43,850 nucleotides of DNA from Klenkia terrae (GTDB lineage: Bacteria; Actinomycetota; Actinomycetes; Mycobacteriales; Geodermatophilaceae). The notes below the pieces were generated by a model. The model ran no database searches. It saw only the letters and a program-made list of their open reading frames with translations, and was not told the origin of the DNA. The DNA is taken from NCBI RefSeq assembly GCF_900491935.1, contig NZ_UEXK01000004.1, positions 4,166,190 to 4,210,039 on the forward strand. The letters are read 5' to 3'. Shown piece after piece: positions 1-8,067 of this stretch; the first letter of the stretch is position 1, and every line of letters begins with the position of its first letter. Made by a program: the position numbers and the translations under genes.

Positions 1-154
1 CGGAATGGACTCCCAGTAGCGCTTGGGCCACGGCCAAGGTGAGCAGCTCGGCGTCGGTCAGCCGCGGAGGGCGCCCCACACGTGAGCGAGGGCCCAGGTA
101 GTCGTCGATGCGGACATAGAGTGAGGTCAGGAGGGTGTTGAGGTCGGTCGTCAC
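1..154 (-). CDS. IS982-like transposase, N-terminal part (cut by window edge)
   Basis: Only the first 51 codons are in the window. They begin at a GTG (154-152) and read VTTDLNTLLTSLYVRIDDYL, then a GRPPRLTDAELLTLAVAQAL segment. This is the typical N-terminus of actinobacterial IS982-family DDE transposases, just before the catalytic core. An ATG further upstream on the same strand (200-198) hits a stop codon after four codons, so GTG 154 is the best start. The frame is open to base 1. The catalytic residues lie outside the window, so it is unknown whether the gene is intact. The family call rests on this short segment alone. Confidence 0.72.
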   Translation of the reverse strand, partial: MTTDLNTLLTSLYVRIDDYLGPRSRVGRPPRLTDAELLTLAVAQALLGVHS

Positions 155-210
155 AACCCGTACCCCAGCACCCTCCGCCCTGAAATCACACCCGTGTCAT
201 TCGGACTTAC
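1..210 (-). mobile_element. End of an IS982-like element (approximate boundary)
   Basis: The transposase start at 154 implies that the element's terminus lies a few tens of bases to its right, about 180-220. The other terminal repeat is outside the window, so the exact end cannot be fixed. The open frame of the neighbouring topoisomerase extends back into this zone, but those codons are probably IS-derived and not part of the gene. Confidence 0.45.
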
Positions 211-265
211 TCATCTAGGGGGCAGCCGTGTTTGCGCCGGTCCCCGCTGGGTGAACAGCACCGGG

Positions 266-1273
266 ATGAGGTTGCGGCGCAGCGACGTGGGCGCCCCCGG
301 CTGGACCCGTCGACGGGCCGGCCGGGGCTGGACCTACCGCGACGAGCACGGCTCGGTCATCCGCGACGACCGGCGGGCGCGGGTCGAGGCGCTGGCCATC
401 CCGCCGGCGTGGCGCGACGTGTGGATCTGTCCGTGGCCGCACGGCCACATCCAGGCCACCGGCGTGGACGCGGCCGGCCGACGGCAGTACCGCTACCACG
501 ACCAGTGGCGCGTCCAGCGGGACGCGGCCAAGCACGAGCGCGTGCTGGAGATCAGCCACCACCTGCCCGACGTGCGCGACGAGGTCGCCGCGGCGCTGCG
601 CCGGCGGGGGCTGGGCCGGGAGCGGGTGCTGGCCGCCGCCGTCCGGTTGCTGGACCTGGGGGCGTTCCGGGTCGGCAGCGACCAGTACACCGAGGACAAC
701 GGCACCTACGGGCTGGCCACGCTGCGCCGGGACCACGTGGACGTCCGCGGGCGGACGGTCGCCTTCTGCTACCTGGCCAAGGGCGGCAAGCAGCGGGAGA
801 TCGAGGTGGCCGACGCACCCACCGCCACGGTGGTGCAGCAGCTGCTGGACCGGCCGGGGTCGACGGGGGAGGAGCTGCTGGCTTGGCAGAACCCGGACGG
901 CAGCTGGCGGGACGTGCACAGCGACGACGTGAACGCCTACCTGCGCGAGGTGTCCGGCGCGGAGATCACCGCCAAGGACTTCCGGACCTGGACGGCGACG
1001 GTGCTGATGGCGGTGCTGCTGGCCGAGCAGGCCGACGCCGCCTCGGCGTCCCGGCGCACGAAGGCCGTGCGGGAGGCGTACCGGACGGTCTCCGACCAGC
1101 TGGGCAACACCCCGGCCGTGTGCCGGCAGAGCTACGTCGACCCGCGGGTGGTGGACCGGTTCGAGCACGGCGAGACGATCGCCGTGGCTCTCGCGGAGGC
1201 TGCCGGTGCCGCCGACGACCGGGAGCGCCAGCGCACCCTGGAGGCCGCGGTCTGCCGCCTGCTGTCCGCCTAG
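266..1273 (+). CDS. DNA topoisomerase IB (poxvirus-type)
   Basis: This enzyme relaxes DNA supercoils by cutting one strand through a 3'-phosphotyrosyl link. The 335-residue protein starts MRLRRSDVGAPGWTRRR, the usual N-terminus of bacterial type IB enzymes. The family's active-site residues can be placed: Arg135 in FRVGSDQY, Lys172 in YLAKGGKQ, Arg240 in KDFRTW and the nucleophile Tyr290 in CRQSYVDP. Asn281 sits just before the nucleophile, where vaccinia topoisomerase has His265. The frame stays open back to 194, but that stretch lies next to or within the IS982-like end and lacks family similarity, so ATG 266 is preferred. It is followed by a hairpin and a convergent STAS gene. A nearby role with the Ku/LigD repair genes is only an inference from proximity. 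Confidence 0.9.
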   Translation: MRLRRSDVGAPGWTRRRAGRGWTYRDEHGSVIRDDRRARVEALAIPPAWRDVWICPWPHGHIQATGVDAAGRRQYRYHDQWRVQRDAAKHERVLEISHHLPDVRDEVAAALRRRGLGRERVLAAAVRLLDLGAFRVGSDQYTEDNGTYGLATLRRDHVDVRGRTVAFCYLAKGGKQREIEVADAPTATVVQQLLDRPGSTGEELLAWQNPDGSWRDVHSDDVNAYLREVSGAEITAKDFRTWTATVLMAVLLAEQADAASASRRTKAVREAYRTVSDQLGNTPAVCRQSYVDPRVVDRFEHGETIAVALAEAAGAADDRERQRTLEAAVCRLLSA

Positions 1274-1301
1274 GCCTGACGGCTGCCGGCCCCGGACGGC
1301 G

Positions 1302-1339
1302 CAGGACCCCGGGTGCCGCCGAGGCGGTCCGGGGTCCTG
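1302..1339. terminator. Bidirectional hairpin terminator
   Basis: Perfect 11-bp arms (CAGGACCCCGG at 1302-1312 and its complement at 1329-1339) enclose a loop that contains a second small stem (CCGCC/GGCGG). It lies between the convergent ends of topoisomerase IB (1273) and the STAS gene (1364). No T-tract is seen, as is common in GC-rich actinobacteria. Confidence 0.7.
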
Positions 1340-1363
1340 GGTGGTTCAGGTGTCAAGCGGAGG

Positions 1364-1765
1364 TCAGGCGTTGCCGTCGACGATGGTGAACAGGTCGATC
1401 AGGCCAGTCACCTCGAGCGGGCGGGTGACCGCCCGGGTGGAGGCGACGAGCTTGAGGCCGACCTCGCGGCTGCGGGCGGACTTCTGCGTCTCGACGAGCA
1501 CGGCGAGCCCGGCCGAGCCGAGGAACTGCACCCCGCACAGGTCGATGACCAGTTCCTCGGGCTGCAGCTCCAGCTGGGTGTCCAGCGAGGCGCGCAGCAC
1601 CGGCGCGGTGAAGGTGTCCACCTCGCCCACGACCGTCACCGTGACCGTGCCGTCGGCGTCCGAGGACGTCGAGAGGGTGATCACGTCGTCGAAGGGTGCG
1701 TCGGCCGTGTCGGTGGCAGCCGACGCGTCGCGCTGCCCCTCGGCGGGCAGGTCAGATGAGGTCAC
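1364..1765 (-). CDS. STAS-domain anti-sigma factor antagonist
   Basis: This 133-residue protein has a STAS fold from about residue 35, including VVGEVDTFTAPVLRASL and then DLCGVQFLGSAGLAVLVE. The serine of the GSAGL motif is at the position phosphorylated by anti-sigma kinases in SpoIIAA/RsbV proteins. The family normally binds an anti-sigma kinase to free a stress sigma factor. No kinase or sigma partner is adjacent. The start is GTG 1765, chosen because AGAGGAG lies 9 nt upstream. The first 30 residues are an acidic, Ala/Asp-rich tail outside the fold. Two stress-type promoters elsewhere in the window (2405-2430 and 29888-29912) make a general-stress role plausible, but no direct link is shown. 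Confidence 0.88.
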   Translation of the reverse strand: MTSSDLPAEGQRDASAATDTADAPFDDVITLSTSSDADGTVTVTVVGEVDTFTAPVLRASLDTQLELQPEELVIDLCGVQFLGSAGLAVLVETQKSARSREVGLKLVASTRAVTRPLEVTGLIDLFTIVDGNA

Positions 1766-1903
1766 GGACTGGAGCTCCTCTCAGCGGCGTGGCCCGACGG
1801 GCGCACATCAGCGCTTACAACGTACCTGCTGCACGGACCGGTCGACGCGGTGCGTCCGGTCTCGGGAAGCTGGTGGCTCAACCGCCCGGTCGGACCCTAG
1901 ACA

Positions 1904-1944
1904 GGCCCGCACCGGGCCACAAGTCCGGGGCCGCCCGGGGCGGC
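1904..1944. terminator. Two small hairpins downstream of the DUF5709 gene
   Basis: GGCCCG/CGGGCC with a CAC loop (1904-1918) and GCCGCC/GGCGGC with a CGG loop (1930-1944) lie directly after the stop of the leftward DUF5709 gene (1954). They probably end its transcript before the STAS gene. The rest of the 1766-1953 gap shows only the STAS ribosome binding site. Confidence 0.5.
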
Positions 1945-1953
1945 TGCCGGGTC

Positions 1954-2364
1954 TCAGCCGTCGGTCAGGTGCATCGCGCCCTCCTCGGGACCCTCCCCGC
2001 CGATCGACTCCTCGTCGGTGGCCAGCACATCGTCCCCGACCGAGTCGGTGCCCGACACGTCGCCCGGCTCGTCGTCCTGGTCGAGCTGGACGGCCCGGTC
2101 GGGGTCGGCGGCCGGGCGGGTGCCGGGGTCGACGTCCACGTCGGGCTCCTCGCGGGCCAGCCGGCCGTCCAGCGGCTCGCCCTCGGCCTGCTCGGCGGCG
2201 GTGGTGCCGAAGTCGTCGCTGGCGCCGGCGGTCTCCCGACCCATGTCGGGGGCGAACTGGGGGTCCTCGGCGAGGGCGGACTCGGGGTTGTCGTCGGCGA
2301 TCTCGGGGATGCCGTCGTCCTCGGGGAACTGGTCGCGGGCGGTCTGGCCCTCCGGGTGCGTCAT
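1954..2364 (-). CDS. DUF5709 family protein
   Basis: This is a small, very acidic 136-residue protein with no membrane segment. The block EGEPLDGRLAREEPDVDVD followed by an acidic stretch and a final AMHLTDG is the signature of the actinobacterial DUF5709 family, whose function is unknown. The abundance of Asp, Glu and Gly suggests a largely disordered protein. The start ATG 2364 is divergent from the DUF1360 gene, whose stress-type promoter lies in the short space between them. Confidence 0.8.
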   Translation of the reverse strand: MTHPEGQTARDQFPEDDGIPEIADDNPESALAEDPQFAPDMGRETAGASDDFGTTAAEQAEGEPLDGRLAREEPDVDVDPGTRPAADPDRAVQLDQDDEPGDVSGTDSVGDDVLATDEESIGGEGPEEGAMHLTDG

Positions 2365-2404
2365 GACCGCCCCCTACCCGCGCCGCGCGGGCCGACACAC
2401 CGTG

Positions 2405-2430
2405 GTTGAGCCGGTCACCGGCCCGGGTAG
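2405..2430 (+). promoter_or_regulatory. SigB/SigF-type promoter candidate for the DUF1360 gene
   Basis: GTTG (2405-2408) is separated by 16 nt from GGGTAG (2425-2430). This resembles the actinobacterial SigB/SigF consensus (GTTT-N14-17-GGGTAT). The ATG at 2441 is about 10 nt after the -10 box, so the transcript would be leaderless or nearly so. Confidence 0.5.
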
Positions 2431-2440
2431 CGCGACCGCC

Positions 2441-2968
2441 ATGTCCGTTCCGGAGAAGGTCGGGTCCTGGGCCCGCACGCAGCAGCAGGAGTACGCGCAC
2501 GGCGAGCCGCGGCCACTGGGTGGCCTGCTGGCGGCGGTGGGGGTCTACGGGGCGCTGACGGCGGCCGGCGCGGTGGCCCTGCGCGCATCGGGCCGTCCGC
2601 TGCCCGACCGCATCCCGGTCGGCGACGCGCTGCTGCTCACCGTCGGCACGTTCCGGCTGGCCCGCACGGTCGCCAAGGACCCGGTGACCAGCCCGCTGCG
2701 GGCACCGTTCACCGCGTTCCGGGGCACCTCGGGCGAGGCGGAGGTGGCCGAGGAGATCCGGGAGCACGGGGGCTGGAAGCACGCGGTGGGGGAGCTGGTG
2801 ACCTGCCCGTTCTGCCTGGCGCAGTGGATCGGCACCGGGTTCGTGCTGTCCTGGGTCGCCGCGCCCCGGGCCACCCGGCTGGCCGGGCTGGTGATGACGG
2901 TGGTCGCCGGCGCCGACGTCGGGCAGTTCGTCTACGACAAGCTGCAGTCCGACGCGACCGGGGACTGA
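2441..2968 (+). CDS. DUF1360 membrane-associated protein
   Basis: This 175-residue protein contains the DUF1360 hallmark CPFCLAQW (about residues 126-133), with flanking hydrophobic segments near residues 25-45, 134-145 and 150-165. DUF1360 proteins are small, probably membrane-associated and of unknown biochemical role. In Bacillus, members are linked to sporulation or stress. The start ATG 2441 (MSVPEKVGSW) follows a SigB-like promoter. Upstream in-frame codons overlap the divergent promoter region and are probably not translated. The function cannot be narrowed further. Confidence 0.8.
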   Translation: MSVPEKVGSWARTQQQEYAHGEPRPLGGLLAAVGVYGALTAAGAVALRASGRPLPDRIPVGDALLLTVGTFRLARTVAKDPVTSPLRAPFTAFRGTSGEAEVAEEIREHGGWKHAVGELVTCPFCLAQWIGTGFVLSWVAAPRATRLAGLVMTVVAGADVGQFVYDKLQSDATGD

Positions 2969-3052
2969 CCCGCGCGAGGGAGTGCGGGGTCACCCCGCTG
3001 TCCCTACGCTGTGATCATGGCCCGTCCGGGCCCCGGGGTGGAGGTCTGCGCG

Positions 3053-3967
3053 GTGCGGTCGATCTGGAAGGGCGCGGTCTCCTTCGGGCTTGTCTCGATC
3101 GCGGTGAAGCTGTACTCGGCCACCGAGGACCACGACGTCAAGTTCCACCAGGTGCACAAGACCGACGGCGGCCGGGTGAAGTACCGCCGGGTCTGCTCGG
3201 TCGACGGCGAGGAGATCGAGTACCGGGACATCGCCAAGGGCTTCGAGCTGCCCAGCGGCGAGCTGGTGGTGCTCACCGACGCCGACATGGAGGAGCTGCC
3301 GCTGGGCAGCACCCACGAGATCGAGGTGCTGCAGTTCGTCGAGCAGTCCGAGATCGACCCGATCCACTTCGAGAAGACCTACTACCTCGAGCCCGAGGGC
3401 ACCGCGACCCGCCCCTACGTCCTGCTGCGCACCGCGCTGGAGAACGCCGGCCAGGTCGCCATCACCAAGATCGCGATCCGGCAGCGGGAGTCGCTGGCCG
3501 CGCTGCGGGTCCGCGACGGCGTCCTGGTGCTGCACACCATGCGCTGGCCCGACGAGATCCGGGCGCCGGAGTTCGGCTTCCTCGACGAGGACGTCACCGC
3601 CAAGCCCGCCGAGCTCAAGATGGCCGAGTCGCTGATCTCCACGATGAGCGGTGAGTTCGACCCCAGCGTCTTCACCGACGACTACAAGGAGGCGATGGCC
3701 AAGCTGCTGGAGGCCAAGCAGGCCGGTGGTGAGGTCGTCCGTCCCGAGGAGACCGAGGAGGACGAGGACGACGGCTCGGTCGTCGACCTGATGAGCGCCC
3801 TGCGGCGCAGCGTGGAGAAGGCCGGCAAGAAGCCCGCCGCCGAGGCCGACGACGACGCCGAGGAGCCGCCGGCGAAGAAGGCGCCCGCCCAGAAGGCGGC
3901 GGCGAAGAAGGCCGCGCCGGCGAAGAAGGCCCCGGCCAAGAAGGCCGCCGCCTCCAAGTCCGCCTGA
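3053..3967 (+). CDS. ku: Non-homologous end-joining protein Ku
   Basis: Bacterial Ku forms a homodimeric ring on broken DNA ends and recruits LigD. The 304-residue protein starts VRSIWKGAVSFGLVSIAVKL, matching the family N-terminus, and carries the Ku core to about residue 245. It ends in a highly basic tail with repeated PAKKA/KKAA units, as in other actinobacterial Ku proteins, where such tails bind DNA. The start GTG 3053 is chosen because GGAGGT lies 7 nt upstream. An in-frame ATG at 3017 is possible, but it sits 6 nt after a -10-like TACGCT (3005-3010), so it more probably marks the transcript's 5' end. The ligase gene follows after 1 nt. Confidence 0.94.
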   Translation: MRSIWKGAVSFGLVSIAVKLYSATEDHDVKFHQVHKTDGGRVKYRRVCSVDGEEIEYRDIAKGFELPSGELVVLTDADMEELPLGSTHEIEVLQFVEQSEIDPIHFEKTYYLEPEGTATRPYVLLRTALENAGQVAITKIAIRQRESLAALRVRDGVLVLHTMRWPDEIRAPEFGFLDEDVTAKPAELKMAESLISTMSGEFDPSVFTDDYKEAMAKLLEAKQAGGEVVRPEETEEDEDDGSVVDLMSALRRSVEKAGKKPAAEADDDAEEPPAKKAPAQKAAAKKAAPAKKAPAKKAAASKSA

Positions 3968-3968
3968 G

Positions 3969-4922
3969 GTGGTGGACGAGGGCACCCGGCCGATGCTGGC
4001 CGTCGCCGGGGAGCTGCCGCGCACCGACGACGGCTGGGCCTACGAGTTCAAGTGGGACGGCGTCCGCGTGCTCGCCCACGTCTCCGGCGGGCAGCTGCGG
4101 CTGCGGGCGCGCAGCGGCACCGACGTCACCGACCGGTACCCCGAGCTGATGGCGCTGCCCGACTCGCTGGCCGACCGGGACGCCGTCCTCGACGGCGAGG
4201 TCGTGGCCCTGGACGACCAGGGCCGGCCGGACTTCGGGCTGCTCCAGCAGCGCATGCACCTGACCGGCCCGGAGGTCGCCCGCACCGCGCGGCGGGTGCC
4301 GGCGTCCTACTTCGTGTTCGACCTGCTGGCCCTGGACGGCGAGTCCCTGCTGGACCGGCCCTACCGCGAGCGCCGGGAGCTGCTGGACGCCCTCGAGCCC
4401 GCGGCCCGGCGGTGGTCCCCGACCCCCTGGTTCGACACCGACGGCGCCGGGGTGCAGGCCGCCAGCCGGGAGCACGGGCTGGAGGGCGTGGTCGCCAAGC
4501 GGCTGGCGTCGCCGTACCGGCCCGGGGGCCGCGGTCCGGAGTGGCTGAAGATCAAGAACGTGCAGCACCAGTCGGTCGTGGTGGGTGGCTGGCGGCCCGG
4601 CAACGGCCGGCGGGCCGGCGGCATCGGCTCGCTGCTGGTCGGCGTGCAAGGTCCCGATGGCCTGCGCTACGCCGGGCGGGTGGGCACCGGCTTCACCGAC
4701 CGTGCGCTGCGCCAGCTCGCCGGGCAGGTCGCCGGCCGGACGACGTCCCCCTTCGCCGGGGAGGTGCCCGCCGACGTCGTCCGCGAGGCGCACTGGGTGG
4801 AGCCCGAGCTGGTCGGCGAGGTGGTGTTCGCCGGCTGGACCGGGGACGGCCACCTGCGGCACCCGGCCTGGCGGGGCCTGCGGGACGACGTCGCGCCGGC
4901 CGCCGTGGAGCCCGAGTCGTGA
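3969..4922 (+). CDS. ligD: ATP-dependent DNA ligase, LigD ligase domain as a separate protein
   Basis: This protein seals strand breaks in non-homologous end joining. It has 317 residues. The nucleotidyl-transfer lysine is Lys28 in EFKWDGVR (KxDG motif). Later ligase motifs are present: DGEVVALD, EGVVAKR and EWLKIKN. An OB-fold follows to the C-terminus. The length fits a stand-alone ligase module with no polymerase or nuclease domain attached. GTG 3969 begins 1 nt after the Ku stop, and the 3' end overlaps the polymerase gene by GTGA, so all three genes are translationally coupled. In Mycobacterium and Pseudomonas these modules are one LigD polypeptide. The split form is also known in some actinobacteria. 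Confidence 0.92.
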   Translation: MVDEGTRPMLAVAGELPRTDDGWAYEFKWDGVRVLAHVSGGQLRLRARSGTDVTDRYPELMALPDSLADRDAVLDGEVVALDDQGRPDFGLLQQRMHLTGPEVARTARRVPASYFVFDLLALDGESLLDRPYRERRELLDALEPAARRWSPTPWFDTDGAGVQAASREHGLEGVVAKRLASPYRPGGRGPEWLKIKNVQHQSVVVGGWRPGNGRRAGGIGSLLVGVQGPDGLRYAGRVGTGFTDRALRQLAGQVAGRTTSPFAGEVPADVVREAHWVEPELVGEVVFAGWTGDGHLRHPAWRGLRDDVAPAAVEPES

Positions 4923-5803
4923 GCCGGCAGCGGGTCTCGGTCGGGGGCCGGCAGCTGGAGGTCTCCAACCTGGACAAGGTGCTGTTCCCCGAGGTCGGGT
5001 TCACCAAGGCCGAGGTCATCCAGTACTACGTGCAGGTCGCGCCGGTGCTCCTGCCGCACCTGGCCGGCCGGCCGGTCACCTTCACCCGCTGGCCGCACGG
5101 GGTGGACGGCGCCTCGTTCTTCGAGAAGAACAACGCCCGGCACGCCCCGGCCTGGGTCCGGCACGTGGTGGTGCCGGCGCCCGGGTCGACCAAGGACCGC
5201 GAGACCCTGGACATGGTGCTGCTCACCGAGGTCCCCGACCTGGCGTGGTCGGCGAACCTGGCCGCGCTGGAGCTGCACGTGCCGCAGTGGCGGGTGGACG
5301 ACGACGGCGTCCCGCAGCTGCCCGACCTGCTGGTGCTCGACCTGGACCCGGGCCCGGGCACCGGCGTCGCCGAGTGCGCCGCCCTGGCGCTGCGGCTGCG
5401 GGAACGGCTGGTGGACGACGGCCTGGACCCGGTGGTGAAGACGTCGGGGTCCAAGGGGCTGCAGGTCTACGCCCCGATCCGCTGCACCGACCCCGACCAC
5501 CCGTCCCGGTACGCCAAGGCGCTGGCTCAGGCCCTGACCGAGGAGACCCCGGACGAGGTCGTCTGGCGGATGGAGAAGGTGCTGCGGCCGGGCAAGGTGC
5601 TGGTCGACTGGAGCCAGAACAACACGGCCAAGACGACCGTCGCGCCGTACTCGCTGCGGGCCCGGGCCGGCGCGACGGTGTCCACCCCGGTGGCCTGGGC
5701 GGAGCTCGACGGCCCGCTGGTCTTCGACACCGCCGACGTGCTCGCGCGGGTCGAGGAGCAGGGGGACCTGTTCGCCGTCGGGGAGCCCGCCGACCTGCCC
5801 TGA
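4919..5803 (+). CDS. ligD: LigD primase-polymerase domain protein
   Basis: This 294-residue protein of the archaeo-eukaryotic primase fold fills gaps at broken ends during Ku-dependent joining. The metal-binding DxD is in LDLDPGPG, the substrate-binding KTSGSKGLQVY block follows, and the third acidic residue is in VDWSQNN. The N-terminal SNLDKVLFPE and FFEKN segments are also typical of LigD polymerase domains. It starts at GTG 4919 inside the ligase stop (4-nt overlap). No LigD 3'-phosphoesterase module is encoded in this operon. Confidence 0.92.
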   Translation: MSRQRVSVGGRQLEVSNLDKVLFPEVGFTKAEVIQYYVQVAPVLLPHLAGRPVTFTRWPHGVDGASFFEKNNARHAPAWVRHVVVPAPGSTKDRETLDMVLLTEVPDLAWSANLAALELHVPQWRVDDDGVPQLPDLLVLDLDPGPGTGVAECAALALRLRERLVDDGLDPVVKTSGSKGLQVYAPIRCTDPDHPSRYAKALAQALTEETPDEVVWRMEKVLRPGKVLVDWSQNNTAKTTVAPYSLRARAGATVSTPVAWAELDGPLVFDTADVLARVEEQGDLFAVGEPADLP

Positions 5804-5826
5804 CGGGTCTGGGATCATCTCCGCCC

Positions 5827-6684
5827 GTGTCCCTGACCCACACCGGCCGGCTGGTCGTCCGCTGTCCCGACCGCCCCGGCATCGTCGCCGTCCTGTCCCG
5901 GCTGATGGCCGACGCCGGCGCGAACATCACCGACTCCCAGCAGCACAGCTCCGACCCGACCGGCGGCACGTTCACGCTGCGGCTGGAGTTCGTGCTCGAC
6001 GACCTCGCCGGGCGCCGTCCCGAGCTGGAGGCCGCGCTGGCCGGCCTCGCCGCCGACTGGGACATGACCTGGCGGCTGACCCTGGCCGCCGACCGGCCCC
6101 GGGTCGCGGTGTTCGTGTCCAAGACCGACCACGTGCTGCAGGAGCTGCTCTACCGGGTCAGCGCCGGTGACCTGGCGGCCGAGATCGCCGTCGTCATCTC
6201 CAACCACCCCGACCTGGAGCCCGTCGCGGCCGCGCACGGCGTCCCGTTCCACCACGTGCCGGTGACTCCCGGGACCAAGGCCGAGGCCGAGGCCCGCGCC
6301 CTGGAGCTGGTGGGGGACTGCGACCTGGTGGTGCTGGCCCGGTACATGCAGATCGTGTCCGCGGAGTTCTGCGCCCGGTTCCCCGAGCGGCTGATCAACA
6401 TCCACCACTCGTTCCTCCCGGCCTTCGTGGGCGCCAACCCCTACCAGGCCGCCGCCGACCGCGGCGTGAAGCTGATCGGGGCCACCGCCCACTACGTCAC
6501 CGCGGAGCTCGACGCCGGGCCGATCATCGAGCAGGAGGTCGCCCGGATCGACCACCGCGCCACCGTGGAGGACATGCGCCGGGTGGGCCGCTACGTGGAG
6601 CGCCAGGTCCTCGCCCAGGCCGTCACCTGGCACGTGGAGGACCGGGTCATCGTCGACGGCGCCAAGACCATCGTCTTCGCATGA
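5827..6684 (+). CDS. purU: Formyltetrahydrofolate deformylase
   Basis: PurU hydrolyses 10-formyl-THF to formate and THF in the cytoplasm, balancing one-carbon pools. The 285-residue protein has an N-terminal ACT domain (about 1-80, starting LTHTGRLVVRCPDRPG) and a C-terminal formyltransferase fold. The catalytic Asn and His are in INIHHSFLPAF, and the Asp is in LDAGPIIEQ with the GATAHYV segment before it. The start GTG 5827 lies 23 nt after the polymerase stop. A weak -10-like GATCAT ends 8 nt before it, so it may be read separately from the repair operon. Confidence 0.93.
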   Translation: MSLTHTGRLVVRCPDRPGIVAVLSRLMADAGANITDSQQHSSDPTGGTFTLRLEFVLDDLAGRRPELEAALAGLAADWDMTWRLTLAADRPRVAVFVSKTDHVLQELLYRVSAGDLAAEIAVVISNHPDLEPVAAAHGVPFHHVPVTPGTKAEAEARALELVGDCDLVVLARYMQIVSAEFCARFPERLINIHHSFLPAFVGANPYQAAADRGVKLIGATAHYVTAELDAGPIIEQEVARIDHRATVEDMRRVGRYVERQVLAQAVTWHVEDRVIVDGAKTIVFA

Positions 6685-6789
6685 CCGGACGCCCCGGGAC
6701 GGTTCCCGCTGGGTGGCAGCTCCGGGTGGTGGGGCGCACAGCCGCTTCCTAGAGTCGGCGGGTCAGCGTCGACACACCGGAGGTCGCCC

Positions 6790-8067
6790 GTGTCCAGCTC
6801 CACCCGCGCCGACCGCCCGGCGGTGACCCGCGCCGCCGGCTGGGTCGCCCCGCTCTGCTGGGTGGCGGTCCTGCTCGACGGGTTCGACCTCGTCGTCGTC
6901 GGCACCGTCGTCCCGACCCTGCTCACGCCCGACGGTTTCTCGCTGTCGGGGTCCGGCGCCACGGCCGTGGTGACGATCGGGCTGGTCGGCATGACGATCG
7001 GTGCGCTGTCGATCGGCGCGCTCACCGACGTCCTGGGCCGGCGCAAGGCGCTGATCGGCGCCGTCGTCGCCTTCTCGGTGCTCACCCTGGCCTGCGCGGT
7101 GGCCCCGAACGCGTGGGTCTTCGGCGGGCTGCGCTTCCTGGCCGGCGTGGGTCTGGGCGGCTGCCTGCCGACCGCGATCGCGCTGGTCAACGAGTTCAGC
7201 CGGCGGGCCGGCCGGGCCACCACGACGGTGATGACCGGCTACCACGTCGGGGCGGTGGCGACCGCGGCCCTGGCGATCGTGGTGATCGAGCCGCTGGGCT
7301 GGCGGTGGATGTTCGTGATCGGCGCGCTGCCGGCCCTGGTGCTGGTGCCGTTGATGCTCAAGCACCTGCCGGAGTCCCCGGGCTACCTCGTCGCGCACGG
7401 CCGGCGGGCCGAGGCCGAGCAGATCGCCGACGCCTACGGCCTCACCCTCGAACCGGCCGACGCCGCGCCGGAGCCGACGACGGCGGCCACCACCGTGCGG
7501 GTCCTCTTCAGCGCCACGTACCTGCGGACGACGCTGGCCATCGGCGTCACGTCGTTCATGGGCCTGCTGCTGGTCTACGGCCTCAACAGCTGGCTGCCCA
7601 CGATCATGCGCGAGGCCGGCTACGACCTGGGTGCCGCGCTGGCGTTCCTGCTGGCCCTGAACCTCGGCGCGATCGCCGGGTTGCTGGTCGCCGGTCAGGT
7701 GGCCGACCGGATCGGGTCCAGGACGGCGGGCATGGCCTGGTTCGCCGCCGGTGCGGTGTTCCTGGCGCTGCTGTCGATCCGGCTGCCCCTGGTGGGCATC
7801 TACGTGATGGTCTTCCTGACCGGGTTCTTCGTGTTCAGCGCCCAGGTCCTGGTCTATGCCTTCACCAGCTCCAACCACCCGCCGCACGTCCGGGCCACCG
7901 CACTGGGCTGGTCGGCCGGCGTCGGGCGGGTCGGGGCGATCAGCGGGCCCCTGCTGACCGGCGGGCTGGTGACCGCCGGCATCGCCTTCCCGTGGGGCTT
8001 CTACCTCTTCGCGGTGGTCGGTGCCCTCGGCGCGCTCGCCTTCGCGGTCACCCGCACCCGCCGCTGA
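6790..8067 (+). CDS. MFS transporter, aromatic acid:H+ symporter (AAHS)-like
   Basis: This is a 425-residue, 12-helix major facilitator protein. The first helix carries LLDGFDLVVVG, close to the DGxD motif of AAHS transporters such as PcaK and BenK, and the loop after helix 2 has LTDVLGRRKA. HLPESPGYLVAHGR in the central loop also fits this subfamily. The substrate is probably a benzoate-like aromatic acid, but no aromatic degradation gene is in the window, so it stays open. The start GTG 6790 has GGAGGT at 6779-6784. Its TGA stop abuts the convergent PAC2 stop as one TGATCA palindrome. Confidence 0.85.
   Translation: MSSSTRADRPAVTRAAGWVAPLCWVAVLLDGFDLVVVGTVVPTLLTPDGFSLSGSGATAVVTIGLVGMTIGALSIGALTDVLGRRKALIGAVVAFSVLTLACAVAPNAWVFGGLRFLAGVGLGGCLPTAIALVNEFSRRAGRATTTVMTGYHVGAVATAALAIVVIEPLGWRWMFVIGALPALVLVPLMLKHLPESPGYLVAHGRRAEAEQIADAYGLTLEPADAAPEPTTAATTVRVLFSATYLRTTLAIGVTSFMGLLLVYGLNSWLPTIMREAGYDLGAALAFLLALNLGAIAGLLVAGQVADRIGSRTAGMAWFAAGAVFLALLSIRLPLVGIYVMVFLTGFFVFSAQVLVYAFTSSNHPPHVRATALGWSAGVGRVGAISGPLLTGGLVTAGIAFPWGFYLFAVVGALGALAFAVTRTRR

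Noticed and set aside
194-265. An N-terminal extension of topoisomerase IB from GTG 194
   Set aside because: The codons lie next to or within the IS982-like end and do not resemble the family N-terminus, which starts at ATG 266.
1206-2366. Open plus-strand frames over the STAS and DUF5709 genes
   Set aside because: The minus-strand frames carry recognisable STAS and DUF5709 sequences and proper starts; the plus-strand products are low-complexity.
3017-3052. ATG 3017 as start of Ku
   Set aside because: GTG 3053 has a well-placed GGAGGT and matches the family N-terminus. The ATG lies right after a -10-like box and is probably the transcript start. The point is not fully settled.
6790-8067. 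An aromatic-acid degradation cluster around the AAHS-type transporter
   Set aside because: No ring-cleaving or CoA-ligase genes are nearby. The dienelactone hydrolase at 14107 is 6 kb away and is not enough to support one.
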